Source: Bacteroidota bacterium
Lineage (GTDB): Bacteria > Bacteroidota > Rhodothermia > Rhodothermales > Rubricoccaceae
Direction: 5' to 3'
Assembly (NCBI GenBank): GCA_022561755.1
Contig: JADFQN010000014.1
Location: forward strand, 1-33,927
DNA length: 33,927 bases
The position numbers and the translations under genes were made by a program. The notes beneath the pieces were generated by a model. That model did not search any database. It was not told the DNA's origin and saw only the letters and a program-made list of their open reading frames with translations. Of this stretch, positions 17,939-26,696 are shown in pieces (the stretch's first letter is position 1; each line of letters starts with the position of its first letter).

Positions 17939-18013
17939 TCAGTTTTTCTGCGGTGGCAAGTTCGTACCGGGAGCGATGCCGCGGAAGGGAGAATGGGAGA
18001 AGGGCCTCGGTAT

Positions 18014-18170
18014 AGGAACCCCTCCCTTGCAAAGGGAGATGGCCGAGCGAAGCGAGGTCGGAGGGTTTGGCGCGATACAACGAGGAATCCATTTCGTCGC
18101 ATGCTCCGAGCTCGCATGTCGCAAATCCCCACCCCGCCTGCGGCTGGGAGCCCCTTAAAAAGGGGGCGGC
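18014..18170. repeat. type A composite GC element (5' of enolase, inverted copy)
   Basis: Read on the minus strand, the order is CCCCCTTTTTAAGGGG, CCGCAGGCGGGGTGGGG, a middle ending TTGTATCGCGCCAAACCCTCC, CCTCGCTTCGCTCGG, and a CTCCCTTTGCAAGGGAG hairpin. This matches the 16429-16635 copy part for part, in opposite orientation. It occupies most of the 321-bp gap upstream of enolase, where no gene is seen. Confidence 0.78.
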
Positions 18171-18247
18171 GGCGTGTGGAGGGCGCTCAAATGGGGAGAA
18201 GCCGTTCCCTGCGTCGGAAACGGCTTCTGATGTTGGCGATGGTTGTG

Positions 18248-19648
18248 TCAACGAACGGTCGTGGTACACGAGCCATAGCCCGTGCTCGACGAAACACGTT
18301 GGCCGGGACGCCATCCGGGGTTAAAGAAATACTCCTGCTGGGAGGGTGCGGCACGGTTATATCTTGCGGCAGCACTGCGGGCCCGGCCCGCTATGGCGGG
18401 ATCGCCGGTGGCGGCTGCGCGGTTAAACATGTCGGCGAGGCACCAGTAGGCGGCGCGCGCTTGAATGCCTCCTCCGCGCACGGTTCCGGCCACGATGGAC
18501 GCCCGCAGGTAGAGGCTCTTGCCGTGCCCGCCGTCGTACTGGAGGGCCTGCCCCGCGAAGCGGTAGGCCGCGCCCCGGTTACTCGCGTAGGCTCCGGCTG
18601 CCGCCCGGTAGGCGCAGTCGCGTTTCTGCGAATTGGACGTAGCCAGCGCGATACCTTCGTTCACGTGGCCTTGCGCCGTCTCGATCTGCCCGTTCCGAGC
18701 TGCTCGGCTACCGAGAGCGCACAGCAGCTCCGTAGTCGGGTTCTCGTCGGCGTAGAGGGGGAGTAGCTCGTCGATGTAGTCGTCGCGGTCTTCTTGCTGG
18801 GCGATGGCTATGGCCATGCGGAGGTTCTCGGAGTCACGCTCTCCGCCGCGGATATCGGCCATGAGTTCCTCAAGGCGATCCGTCCAGGACATGAAGGCGG
18901 GCGCTGAGGCCGACGCGTACGCCCGTTCGAGGTAGGTAGCGTCGTCGGCCTGTGCGATGAGATCTTGCAGCAGTTCAACGACTTCATCCTGTTCGCCACC
19001 GCGTTCCATCGCTTTCTGTGCAAGCCTGTTGAGGTACGCGTCGTTGAGAAACTCGGGGTTTTCGCGAAAGGCCTCCAGATAGAGGTCGTAGACCCCGTCC
19101 TGCTGGTCAGGATATTGATCGGCATAGGTTTCGTAGAAACGCCCCTCGTCCAGCAGGTAACGTGCTTTATTTACCGACAGCCCGGCTGCTGCCAAGGCGT
19201 CCTGGGCTTCAGCGTGAATGGCGCGCGTGGAGTCGAAGTAGGACTGGTGCAGCATTTCGTCGTCGCCGGCCATGGCGGCAAGCTGCTCGTAGATATCCGC
19301 CAGGCGCCAGTACGTCCGGTCGTCGGGCTCAGCCCCTGTGTATAGGGCATCGTTGTCACGTACCCAGCGCAGGTATAGCAGAGCTCCGCAATAATCGCCG
19401 TTCTGATAGTTTGACGTACCGACGCTGTAGTTCGCGCTCACTGTTTCGGTGAGGTAGAAATTGACATCCGGGCAGATGGGCGAGACGGTGGCGCTGTCGT
19501 GAACGGCAACGTACTCCGACGGAGCATCCGGCGTGCCGTCGGAAGAATCGGACGTGGAGGCAGGCGCAGAACAAGCCATCACGAGCATCCAAGCCGCGAG
19601 GCCGAGACCGGAAGCAAGAGAGCTGAAGCGAATACGAAGAAGAGACAT
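18248..19648 (-). CDS. TPR-like lipoprotein (paralogue 1)
   Basis: The 466-residue protein has a lipoprotein signal (WMLVMAC, Cys26) and a helical body with irregular TPR-type units (NYQNGDYCGALLYLRWVRDNDALY, RFYETYADQYPDQQDGVYDLYLEAF). It ends in a short motif TGYGSCTTTVR. Cysteines in ICPDVNFYL, DYCGALLYL, YWCLADMFN and GYGSCTTT recur at the same places in the neighbouring paralogue, suggesting conserved disulfides in the periplasm or on the surface. No enzymatic motif is visible. It lies downstream of its paralogue on the same strand with a terminator between them. Confidence 0.82.
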   Translation of the reverse strand: MSLLRIRFSSLASGLGLAAWMLVMACSAPASTSDSSDGTPDAPSEYVAVHDSATVSPICPDVNFYLTETVSANYSVGTSNYQNGDYCGALLYLRWVRDNDALYTGAEPDDRTYWRLADIYEQLAAMAGDDEMLHQSYFDSTRAIHAEAQDALAAAGLSVNKARYLLDEGRFYETYADQYPDQQDGVYDLYLEAFRENPEFLNDAYLNRLAQKAMERGGEQDEVVELLQDLIAQADDATYLERAYASASAPAFMSWTDRLEELMADIRGGERDSENLRMAIAIAQQEDRDDYIDELLPLYADENPTTELLCALGSRAARNGQIETAQGHVNEGIALATSNSQKRDCAYRAAAGAYASNRGAAYRFAGQALQYDGGHGKSLYLRASIVAGTVRGGGIQARAAYWCLADMFNRAAATGDPAIAGRARSAAARYNRAAPSQQEYFFNPGWRPGQRVSSSTGYGSCTTTVR

Positions 19649-19719
19649 GGCAAGAGGGGATCGGTGCGGGGATGAACCCTAGACTACGACACGAGAAGTT
19701 ATCGCGCGGTCCTCAAACT

Positions 19720-19751
19720 AAAAAAGGCCACGCCCTTTCTTGAGCGCGGCC
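19720..19751 (-). terminator. terminator of the 19772-21133 TPR gene
   Basis: On the minus strand, stem GGCCGCGC / GCGTGGCC (one G-T pair) is followed directly by TTTTTT, about 20 bases after the stop codon of the gene. Confidence 0.8.
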
Positions 19752-19771
19752 GCAGAAAGACGAAAAATGGA

Positions 19772-21133
19772 TTAGCGTGCGGTCGTTGTACACGAACCAT
19801 AACCCGTGTTGCCCGTGACGCGTGTTCCAGGCGGGCACCGGTCGTTAAAGAAACATTCTTCCCTAGAAGGCCCAGCCCCGGAATACACAGATGCTTGTTG
19901 GCGTGCGTTTGCTGCGGTGGGGCCTCCTGCGGCTGCGGCACGGCTGAACATATCGGCAACGCACCACGCGCCAATCCGCCCTTCAATAGAGCTTCTATTC
20001 AACGATCTGGCTACGACGGAAGCACGCAGATACAGTGCAGGTCCGAAGTTGGAATCGTACTGGAGCGCGTTGCCCGCCAGCGTGTAAGCCGTCCCTCGGT
20101 TGCCTCGGCTGTACATACGGTTGGCGAGGCTGTACCACAAGTCTCGCTTCTGCGTGCTGGACTCTGACATGGCGATAGCGCGTTCAATGTATCTGGTGCA
20201 TTCTTCTATATTTCCTCGTGCACATTCGCGACCGCCCATGGCGGCAAGCAGGTCAGGGGACGGGTCGAACTCAACGATTATTGGAAGCAGTTCATCAGCC
20301 AGTGCATCGGGGTCTATCTCGGGGTACTTAGCCGTAATGAGGCTGTCCATGTGCGAAGCCATCACGAACAGTACTTTCGTTTCCTCTTCGTCCAGGGCGC
20401 CGTTTCGGAAGCCCACGTGCAGGTCGGCGAAGTATTCGATGGGCTCAATCCGGAAGGACTCGCTTACGCCTTCGAGATACGTTGGGTCGTCTGAGTACGC
20501 GATCAGTTCGTCTACCAGATCGCGGGCTTCACGAGGGTCCATTTCCTCTACGGCCGCCTTCTCTGCCGCCACACGGCCTATGTAGCTGAGGTAGTAGTCA
20601 TCCGTCGAGTCCGGCTCCATCCGGAAGGCGTCCAGGTAGATGTTGTACACCTCAGGCTGGTTCTCAGGGTAGATCGCAGCGTGGGTTTCATAGAACCGCC
20701 CCCGCGCAAGTGTTCGCTCGTGCGTGTTGTACTCGAAACCGTTCTCATCCATCACCTGGAACATCTGCTCCCGGGCAACAAAAGAAGAGTCTAAATACGT
20801 GCGCTTCACCGCTGCATCGTCAGCCATCCCCGCGAGCCCCTCGTAAATGGCGGCAAGGCGGCGGTAGTTGCGTTCGTCCGGCTCAGCGGCTGTGTACAGC
20901 GGGTCGTTCGCCAGTACCCAGCGGAGATAGGGCAGCGCGGCGCACCAATCCTCGTTCTTGTAGTTCTCGTAGCCCATGCTGTAGTTCGTCCGCACGTTGT
21001 CCATCAGATACACCTGCGTGTCGGCGCAGAGTTGTGGCTGGGCGCTGGAGGTGTGTGCGGCGCCCAGAGCGAAGAAGAGCAGCGACGCGAGCGCAGACGT
21101 GCGGATCGCCAACAAAACAAGTGCGCGGGGCAT
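19772..21133 (-). CDS. exported TPR-like protein (paralogue 2)
   Basis: The 453-residue protein has a signal peptide (ALASLLFFALGAAHTSSAQ) but no lipobox, unlike its paralogue. It has the same body: LCADTQVYLMDNVRTNYSMGYENYKNEDWC, AALPYLRWVLANDPLYTAAEPDERNYRRLA, RGRFYETHAAIYPENQPEVYNIYLDAF, AWCVADMFSRAAA. It also ends in the same tail, NTGYGSCTTTAR. Helical TPR-like repeats imply a scaffold or binding role. The pair likely arose by tandem duplication and one copy changed its membrane-anchoring mode. A 168-bp repeat element lies just upstream of its start. Confidence 0.82.
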   Translation of the reverse strand: MPRALVLLAIRTSALASLLFFALGAAHTSSAQPQLCADTQVYLMDNVRTNYSMGYENYKNEDWCAALPYLRWVLANDPLYTAAEPDERNYRRLAAIYEGLAGMADDAAVKRTYLDSSFVAREQMFQVMDENGFEYNTHERTLARGRFYETHAAIYPENQPEVYNIYLDAFRMEPDSTDDYYLSYIGRVAAEKAAVEEMDPREARDLVDELIAYSDDPTYLEGVSESFRIEPIEYFADLHVGFRNGALDEEETKVLFVMASHMDSLITAKYPEIDPDALADELLPIIVEFDPSPDLLAAMGGRECARGNIEECTRYIERAIAMSESSTQKRDLWYSLANRMYSRGNRGTAYTLAGNALQYDSNFGPALYLRASVVARSLNRSSIEGRIGAWCVADMFSRAAAAGGPTAANARQQASVYSGAGPSREECFFNDRCPPGTRVTGNTGYGSCTTTAR

Positions 21134-21164
21134 GAGGAGAAGGGCGGAGTGGCGACCGAAAGGA

Positions 21165-21332
21165 CTAGGAGGCTGTCTGGCTAAGGGGATTGTAGCGAGG
21201 CGAGTGAGGAATCGAGTACATTTTCTCGATCTTTTGTGGCGCGTAGCGGAGCTCTGTAACGAAAAAGATCGGAGAAATGGGCCGATTTGTCGCCGCCGCA
21301 GTAGATCCGTCCTCAGTCAGACAGGCTCCTAG
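21165..21332. repeat. type C element with CTAGGAGGCTGT inverted ends, 168 bp
   Basis: The ends CTAGGAGGCTGTCTGGCT (21165-21182) and the complement of CTAGGAGCCTGTCTGACT (21315-21332) match at 16 of 18 positions. The element has no coding capacity. It begins about 30 bp before the start of one minus-strand gene and ends 13 bp from the stop of the next. Its length equals that of the copy at 26529-26696. Confidence 0.72.
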
Positions 21333-21345
21333 CCGGCTTCGAAAG

Positions 21346-22647
21346 CTAACCGATGCGCCGGCGGACGAACCAGCGCTCGCCAAAGTTGATGGTAGCGGTT
21401 CCGCGGATAAACACATCGCGGACCAGCATGCCATCTGTGGAGCCTCGCGTTCCGACTTCAAGGCCGAGGTCGAAGCGTGCTGCGGGAACGACGGTCGGAA
21501 GGCTGACACCAGCGGTAACGGCGAACGTGTTAAGGTTGGTGTCGAACGGTGCATAGAAGGAGCGCTCTGCGTAGGCGCCGAAGCGGTAGGCCGTCCGGGC
21601 AAAATATCCGGCCGTACGTTGCCTGCCTCCCGGTATAACCTGAAAACCACCGCCCGCACGCAGGCGATCTTTCAGACTGTTGATGCCGGAAACCGGATCG
21701 AATCCGCCGAAGGCGAAGTCGCTCTCGAAGGAGCCCCAAGGCTCGTAGAGTACGTCTGCCGCGAAGCTCCAGTGCTCGCTTCCCGTGTAAGCCATGCCGA
21801 ACCGGGCAGACAGCGGGAGCGTCACGCTTCCATCCAAAGAAGTGGCAACGGTGTCGCGGTCGAGGCTCACGCCGAGCGTTTGCACAAAGTTGCCCGAAAG
21901 CTTAGCCGGGAGCGTAACGGAGGCGCCGACGTGGATGGCATCACCCTCGCCAAATACATTGCTTTTCGATACAATCGCGCCTACGGTTCCGGTAATGCCG
22001 GAAAGGCGGGTTGAGCGGGCGGTTCGCGTCTCCAGGTATTCGTCGTTCTCCGGAAACTCGGTGCGCTGGAGGTACTCGATAGTTCCGAAGAACATCTCTG
22101 CACTAGCGCCCACGCTGATAGCCGGGCTAAGGCGCACACCCAGCCCTGCTGTGAACTGGTGGAGCCCGCCGTTGCCTTCGAAGTTGTGACGGAAAGCAAC
22201 CGGCGTATCGCCCTCGTCGGGTTCGATCTCGCCTTCCTCTATGGCGCGGTAGTCCACGCGCGAATACGGCCGGAAAGCCAGCGTCATCCCCACCTTCCGG
22301 CTGGAGAGCGGAATGCTAAACTGTATACCGCGAACACCTCCGCCGGAAGCACGGCTGGTTGCATCGGCGGCATCCGTTGTCTCAATGCCACGCACCTGGG
22401 CTGCAGCAGAAAACCCTACGAAGGACAGATCGGCCCACTGGGCAGGGTTGGCCAAATTGGCATACAGCGAGGAGCGCATTGCCGTGCCGGCGCCACCCAT
22501 GGCGTCGGTCATCGACGACGTGAGGCCGAGGCGCTCGCCCACGCCGAAGCGCGAGTAGGGCGAGCCGAAGTTGTTCGTGCTCTGCGCCGATATCGGTTCC
22601 GCAAGGAAGAAGGCGGCGAATAGAATCCCAGTGAGGACGGGTCGCAT
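21346..22647 (-). CDS. outer-membrane beta-barrel protein, SPYSRFG type
   Basis: The 433-residue protein has a signal peptide ending in EPISAQ, then NNFGSPYSRFGVGERLG, a signature of a Bacteroidota outer-membrane protein group related to OMPP1/FadL transporters. DAMGGAGTAMRSSLYANLANPAQWADL follows, typical of the FadL-like N-terminal plug. The rest alternates hydrophobic and polar residues as expected for a barrel of about 14 strands. The predicted role is uptake of hydrophobic compounds or a structural one; the substrate is not inferable. It follows the DUF4270-like gene by 55 bp on the same strand and may be cotranscribed with it. Confidence 0.82.
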   Translation of the reverse strand: MRPVLTGILFAAFFLAEPISAQSTNNFGSPYSRFGVGERLGLTSSMTDAMGGAGTAMRSSLYANLANPAQWADLSFVGFSAAAQVRGIETTDAADATSRASGGGVRGIQFSIPLSSRKVGMTLAFRPYSRVDYRAIEEGEIEPDEGDTPVAFRHNFEGNGGLHQFTAGLGVRLSPAISVGASAEMFFGTIEYLQRTEFPENDEYLETRTARSTRLSGITGTVGAIVSKSNVFGEGDAIHVGASVTLPAKLSGNFVQTLGVSLDRDTVATSLDGSVTLPLSARFGMAYTGSEHWSFAADVLYEPWGSFESDFAFGGFDPVSGINSLKDRLRAGGGFQVIPGGRQRTAGYFARTAYRFGAYAERSFYAPFDTNLNTFAVTAGVSLPTVVPAARFDLGLEVGTRGSTDGMLVRDVFIRGTATINFGERWFVRRRIG

Positions 22648-22702
22648 GCAAAGGAAGCTGTTTAGGGAAGACGCATCTTCGGGTGAACAGGCCCTAGCTT
22701 AG

Positions 22703-23905
22703 TTACGGTACCAGGGTAAGCGCCACGCGGGGCCTGGTATCTGCCTCGTTTTCGGCGGGCTCCGGCCCGATGATGAACGGTATGGCATCCAGTGACGCAG
22801 ACGAAGAGAGCACCGAGATCTCGAAGCGCTCAAAGATCGATCTCTCCAGCAGCGCTTCCTGGATTACAGCAGTAAGTGTGGCCGACGTGAACGAGTACGA
22901 GTTCGTTGTCTCGTCGAGGCCGGCATTGAGGATGGCTACGCGCTCACCGGCTTCCGTGCGCCCGAAGAGGACGATGGTCTCCGGGAGGGAGCGAGCAAAC
23001 CCTGGTTCATCGAACACCGACGGGTCCACGGACAGGCGGACGATTGCACTCGCAAGAGGCAGGCGTTCGATGTCGCTGAAGGGAAAGGTTAGCGCGAGTG
23101 TTTCTCCCGCGCCGTCGCGCAGCACAACCCTGTCGGCCGGCGGAGGTGCTGCGGAACCACGCTCGATGTGCGAGAAAACCTCAAAGAGCGGATAGTCAAC
23201 GGTGTCCTGCGCGGTCATTACGCGGAGGGAACTCTGCATCGTGTTGAACCCCATGACGGCGCCCGGCACCACGCCGTCCGGAAGGCGAAGCTGAAAACCG
23301 TCGAGCGAAGCCGCGAGCGTGTCGCTGCGAAGTATGGCGTCGTATTCGGTGACCCAGCTCACAGGCAGATCAAGTGCAACCACCGTATCCATGGCAACTA
23401 CCGTGGCTTCAACAAGCAACGCACCAGCATCGAATGTCGTGTCGGCAGGTGCGCCAATAGGCGACCATTCGCTGTCCATTCGGTGGAGTTCGAGTGGGAC
23501 CGAGACCATCGAATCCCCATAAACGTAATCGCGGACCAGGCGAAGTGTTGCCGAGATAATCGTGCGGTCGCGGAAGCCGTCGGGAATCGCGTCCGGCGTG
23601 AAGAAGTCGAGGTAGGCAAACGCGGAGGCGTCGCCCAGCAGTGCATCCGTGGTGGCGCCAACAAGTATGCGGCTCTGTGTAGGCGTGACGCTGTTGGCGA
23701 AGCCGCCGGTGATGTCCGCCTCGTCGTCCAGCATTACCGAGTCGGCTGCGAGGACGCTGACCCTAGGATCGGCTCCTTCTTCGCCGATGACATCCAGGCC
23801 GACGCCGGAAGGGTCCTGACAGGCCCCAAGAAACAGGAAAGGAAGAATGAAGAGAACGCCGGAAACGGTTAGCGCAGAACGAGGACGCAAAGCAGTAGGG
23901 GACAT
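22703..23905 (-). CDS. DUF4270-like lipoprotein
   Basis: The 400-residue protein has a lipoprotein signal (ILPFLFLGAC, Cys29) followed by PSGVGLDVIGEEGADP, resembling the start of DUF4270 proteins of Bacteroidota. The body is rich in beta-strands (RIISATLRLVRDYVYG-like and LELHRMDSEWSPIG) and ends with a PRVALTLVP strand. Function is unknown. As I recall, DUF4270 genes of this group commonly lie beside an N-terminal-only glycogen synthase, as here, which supports the assignment. The start at 23905 leaves a standard n-region; the frame is open to 24013 but that extension precedes the signal peptide. Confidence 0.72.
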   Translation of the reverse strand: MSPTALRPRSALTVSGVLFILPFLFLGACQDPSGVGLDVIGEEGADPRVSVLAADSVMLDDEADITGGFANSVTPTQSRILVGATTDALLGDASAFAYLDFFTPDAIPDGFRDRTIISATLRLVRDYVYGDSMVSVPLELHRMDSEWSPIGAPADTTFDAGALLVEATVVAMDTVVALDLPVSWVTEYDAILRSDTLAASLDGFQLRLPDGVVPGAVMGFNTMQSSLRVMTAQDTVDYPLFEVFSHIERGSAAPPPADRVVLRDGAGETLALTFPFSDIERLPLASAIVRLSVDPSVFDEPGFARSLPETIVLFGRTEAGERVAILNAGLDETTNSYSFTSATLTAVIQEALLERSIFERFEISVLSSSASLDAIPFIIGPEPAENEADTRPRVALTLVP

Positions 23906-24037
23906 GTATAGAAAAGAGAGGGCGCTGGGCGAGCAGATCGTGAACGGCCTGCCGATACGATTTCGTGCGCAGGGGACTTCAATTGGCCCCGATATCCAAA
24001 ACGTGGGATCCAAGAAACGAGGCTTCAGCTTACGCAG

Positions 24038-24064
24038 AAACCCCGTCGGGCCGGGCGGGGTTTT
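24038..24064. terminator. bidirectional hairpin, terminator candidate
   Basis: An 8-bp stem AAACCCCG / CGGGGTTT with a GC-rich loop lies between the glycogen-synthase-like and DUF4270-like genes, about 45 bp past the former's stop. The T-run is TTTC on the minus strand and TTTT on the plus strand, so strength is uncertain. Confidence 0.6.
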
Positions 24065-24109
24065 GCCACGAATCGCGCGAAGATTCGGGCGAAACGACGC
24101 CGAGTGTGC

Positions 24110-24877
24110 TCAAGCGGCGAGTTCGCGTTGCTCTGCGAGGGAGTTGTATAGTTCCATAGCTCGCGCAACGATCTCTTCTTCTTCGCCGATCAGACTGGTT
24201 CCCTCGGGGCCGCCTTCAAAGTCGTCCACGTAGGCAACCGCGTCGGCCGTCTCCATGCCGATTTGCTGCAGCGTCTTGCCAGCCAGATCAGAGGGTAGGC
24301 CGAAGGTTTTGGCTTCCTTGGCGGACAGAACGATCTTCGTGTCGATCGTATCGGGCGTGTAGACGCACTTGGTATCGGTGAACAGTGCATCCTCGTCGGC
24401 GGCGCGTACCAGCGTGGGTACGAGGGCTGAAATCCAGCCTGTTGCGTGGATGACATCCGGGCTCCACCCAAGCTTGTGGGCTGTTGAAAGGGCAGCCTGG
24501 GCGTAGAAGAGTGCCCGAGCCGGGTTGTCCTCGAACACCTTCCCGTCTTTTCTATCCTTGTGCAGGCCCTTTCGCTTGAAGTACAGCAGCGAGTCCATGA
24601 AGTACACCTGAAGGCGAATGCCGGGGATCGAAGCCACCTTCACCTTGAGGATATCCTGATCCTCCCCGACGTTGATCTCAGCGCCGGAAAGGCGAATCAC
24701 CTCGTGCAGCCGGTTGCGGCGCTCTGACACCACGCCGTATCGGGGCATCATGATCCGTACCTCATAATTGCCGGTTTCCGACTCCTGGATAGCGTTGGGA
24801 ACGAGGCGGATGAGGTGGGCTGCTGCCGTGGTTTCGGAGAAGGGAGAGACTTCGCCGGCGATGTACAGGACTTTCAT
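24110..24877 (-). CDS. glycogen/starch synthase N-terminal-domain protein (GT5-like)
   Basis: The 255-residue product matches only the N-terminal half of GT5 glycogen synthases. It has KVLYIAGEVSPFSE at the start, VRIMMPRYGVVSERRNRLHEVIRLSG, a KVASIPGIRLQVYFMDS strand and KLGWSPDVIHATGWISALVP. The KxGGL glucosyl-donor loop is replaced by SETTAAAHLIRL, and the C-terminal donor-binding domain is absent. Short proteins like this are widespread and conserved in Bacteroidota, so this is probably a natural family form rather than a truncation; a regulatory or non-catalytic role is inferred. It is divergent from the HU gene across a 295-bp gap. Confidence 0.88.
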   Translation of the reverse strand: MKVLYIAGEVSPFSETTAAAHLIRLVPNAIQESETGNYEVRIMMPRYGVVSERRNRLHEVIRLSGAEINVGEDQDILKVKVASIPGIRLQVYFMDSLLYFKRKGLHKDRKDGKVFEDNPARALFYAQAALSTAHKLGWSPDVIHATGWISALVPTLVRAADEDALFTDTKCVYTPDTIDTKIVLSAKEAKTFGLPSDLAGKTLQQIGMETADAVAYVDDFEGGPEGTSLIGEEEEIVARAMELYNSLAEQRELAA

Positions 24878-25086
24878 CGGTACGTTCAGGGCCTTAAAAT
24901 TGTAGGGGCAGAATGGTGCGCGATGCCTTCAGACGACAACCGCGCCCGAGGTTATGGCAAACCAGGGCACGGTCTAGTAGGCGGCAAATATACGAAAATC
25001 GGCTCCTCAGGCCAAGTTGCGCGGCACAGCGGCAGAGGTTGGCGTCGCCCGAGAGCTTGCACGCGCACCGTATCAGGCCTGCTTCG

Positions 25087-25092
25087 TATAAT
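25087..25092 (+). promoter_or_regulatory. possible -10 box upstream of the HU gene
   Basis: A perfect TATAAT lies 80 bases before the HU start codon, but no good -35 box is found at 16-18 bp, so the promoter is tentative. No gene is seen in the 24878-25172 gap. Confidence 0.35.
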
Positions 25093-25172
25093 GGAGATAA
25101 GGCAGCCTACCTCATCCATCACGCGAGCAGACGTGTGTTATCGACTGTCTTCCATTTCACCTACACATCACC

Positions 25173-25469
25173 GTGACTAAAGCTCAAATAGTTGGCCGCA
25201 TAGCCGGTGCGACCGGACTGACCAAAGTGGAGGCGGAAGCGGTCGTGGATGGGTTCATGCTCACCGTTATCGAGGCTGTGAAAGCGGGCGAGATGGTGGA
25301 GCTGCGCGGCTTCGGGACGTTTCGCGCCAGAGAACGTGCGCCCCGCAACGCCCGCAATCCGCAGACGAACGAGAAGATGATCGTCCCGCGCCGCTTCGTT
25401 CCCGTGTTCAAGCCGGCAGCCGAGTTTCGCCGTGCGGTGAATGAGGCGCGAATAAAGGCGGAGCCCTGA
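25173..25469 (+). CDS. HU/IHF-family DNA-binding protein
   Basis: The 98-residue nucleoid protein matches the bacterial HU/IHF fold: helical N-terminus (KAQIVGRIAGATGLTKVEAEAVVDGF), the GFGTFRARERAPR strand near 48-60, and the DNA-intercalating arm RNARNPQTNEKM near 60-71 with the conserved Arg-Asn-Pro tip. The start is GTG at 25173, which gives the usual MTKA-type N-terminus. HU proteins bend DNA and organise the chromosome; whether this is a general HU or a site-specific IHF-like form cannot be told from one copy. The next gene starts 61 bp downstream on the same strand. Confidence 0.93.
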   Translation: MTKAQIVGRIAGATGLTKVEAEAVVDGFMLTVIEAVKAGEMVELRGFGTFRARERAPRNARNPQTNEKMIVPRRFVPVFKPAAEFRRAVNEARIKAEP

Positions 25470-25530
25470 AACGCAACGGCGTCGGTGGAATACGTGGGGT
25501 TCACTGATTGACTCACGCTGATTCCTCCGG

Positions 25531-26511
25531 ATGAAACAGACTACCGCTTGCCCTTCGTGTGGCGCAAAACTGACCGCCGGTGCGGATCGGTGCGACCTCT
25601 GTGGAACCTCGCTGTTCGAACCGGTCGAACCCGACGAAATGGAGGGTCCGGAGGTCTTTTTGGAAGAACGCATTATGGCTGAGTCCGCCGGTGTCGGCCC
25701 TACGGCTACGTCTATCGAACCTGTGCCGTGCGAGACGTGTGGGCACGTGAACCCAGCTCGTTCGCAGTTCTGCAACCAGTGCGGGACGTTTCTGAGCAGT
25801 GTACCTCCCGCTCCCAGCGTGTCTCCAGGCCAAGAATCGGCAGTCGTTTCCCAGGTGGTCCATGCGGACGTGGAAGTAGAGCGGCCTCCATCGGATGTAG
25901 GGCGGAGAGCCCTCGGAATGGTTGGTTTGGGCATCGCGGCCGTTGTCATTTTGTACGGATTGACGGTGATCAGTAATCGGGTCCGAACGCCCGCGGCTTC
26001 ACCGGAAGCCCAGGCGTCCGCCGCGGCGCCGGCGGGTTCTGCAGAGTTGCCGGATTCGCTTCAGGCGATGGCAGACGCATTAGAGGCTGAGGGAACAGGC
26101 TCAGGGTGGACACAGCTCGGGCATCTTTATTTCGGCGTGGCGATGCAATCCGACGAGACTGCCCGATCCGAACTTGCCAGCCGGGCCGTGGACGCGTTCG
26201 ATCTCAGCCTGGAGATTGAAGAGAACCCGGACGTGCGCACCAGCCTCGCGGAGGCCGCTCAGTTCGATCCGCGCAACCCGATGCGTGCCGTCCAGGAGTT
26301 GCAAGCCGTACTTGGTACCACACCGGACCACGTAGCCGCGAATTACCTCCTTGGCGCATTGCGGTCTCGGATCGGCCGGTTGGATGGCGCTGCGGAGTCG
26401 TTCCAGCGCGTGATCGACCTGACGCCGGAGGACGATCCTATCCACCAGCGCGCGGCCGAAGACCTCGCGGCCGTCCTACGAACGATGGCCTCGGCGCCCT
26501 CTGGTCTGTGA
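25531..26511 (+). CDS. double zinc-ribbon, single-TM, TPR protein
   Basis: The 326-residue protein begins with two zinc ribbons: C7, C10, C21, C24 (CPSCG ... CDLCG) and C67, C70, C81, C84 (CETCG ... CNQCG). After a Pro/Ser-rich linker there is one membrane segment at about 126-148 (ALGMVGLGIAAVVILYGLTVI). The remaining C-terminal half is extracytoplasmic with TPR-like helices (LGALRSRIGRLDGAAESFQRVIDLTPEDDP). The order zinc ribbon, TM, TPR suggests a membrane scaffold with cytoplasmic metal-binding head; partners are unknown. A repeat element begins 17 bp after its stop. Confidence 0.85.
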   Translation: MKQTTACPSCGAKLTAGADRCDLCGTSLFEPVEPDEMEGPEVFLEERIMAESAGVGPTATSIEPVPCETCGHVNPARSQFCNQCGTFLSSVPPAPSVSPGQESAVVSQVVHADVEVERPPSDVGRRALGMVGLGIAAVVILYGLTVISNRVRTPAASPEAQASAAAPAGSAELPDSLQAMADALEAEGTGSGWTQLGHLYFGVAMQSDETARSELASRAVDAFDLSLEIEENPDVRTSLAEAAQFDPRNPMRAVQELQAVLGTTPDHVAANYLLGALRSRIGRLDGAAESFQRVIDLTPEDDPIHQRAAEDLAAVLRTMASAPSGL

Positions 26512-26528
26512 TGCGCCGGCTCCTTCTC

Positions 26529-26696
26529 CTACGAGGCTGTTGAATTACCTACTCTGTAGCCGAGACGAGCGCATCTCGGTTGAGATCAAGGCGCGAGATC
26601 GTAGTCGAATCGGTGATTCGGCGAGCATCTCGCAACGAAGAGATTGGCCGAGAGGTGCCGTTGCAGGCCGGATGAGGTATTTCAACAGCCTCCTAG
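26529..26696. repeat. type C element with CTAGGAGGCTGT inverted ends, 168 bp
   Basis: The left end CTACGAGGCTGTTGAATTAC and the right end (complement of CTAGGAGGCTGTTGAAATAC) match closely for more than 20 bp. Internally it has a run of GAGATC/CTCGG-type short inverted motifs and no long ORF. The start codon of modA lies inside its right end. Confidence 0.78.

Noticed and set aside
26540-26671. Upstream extension of modA
   Set aside because: These 44 codons translate the body of a 168-bp repeat and would place a non-signal segment before the signal sequence.
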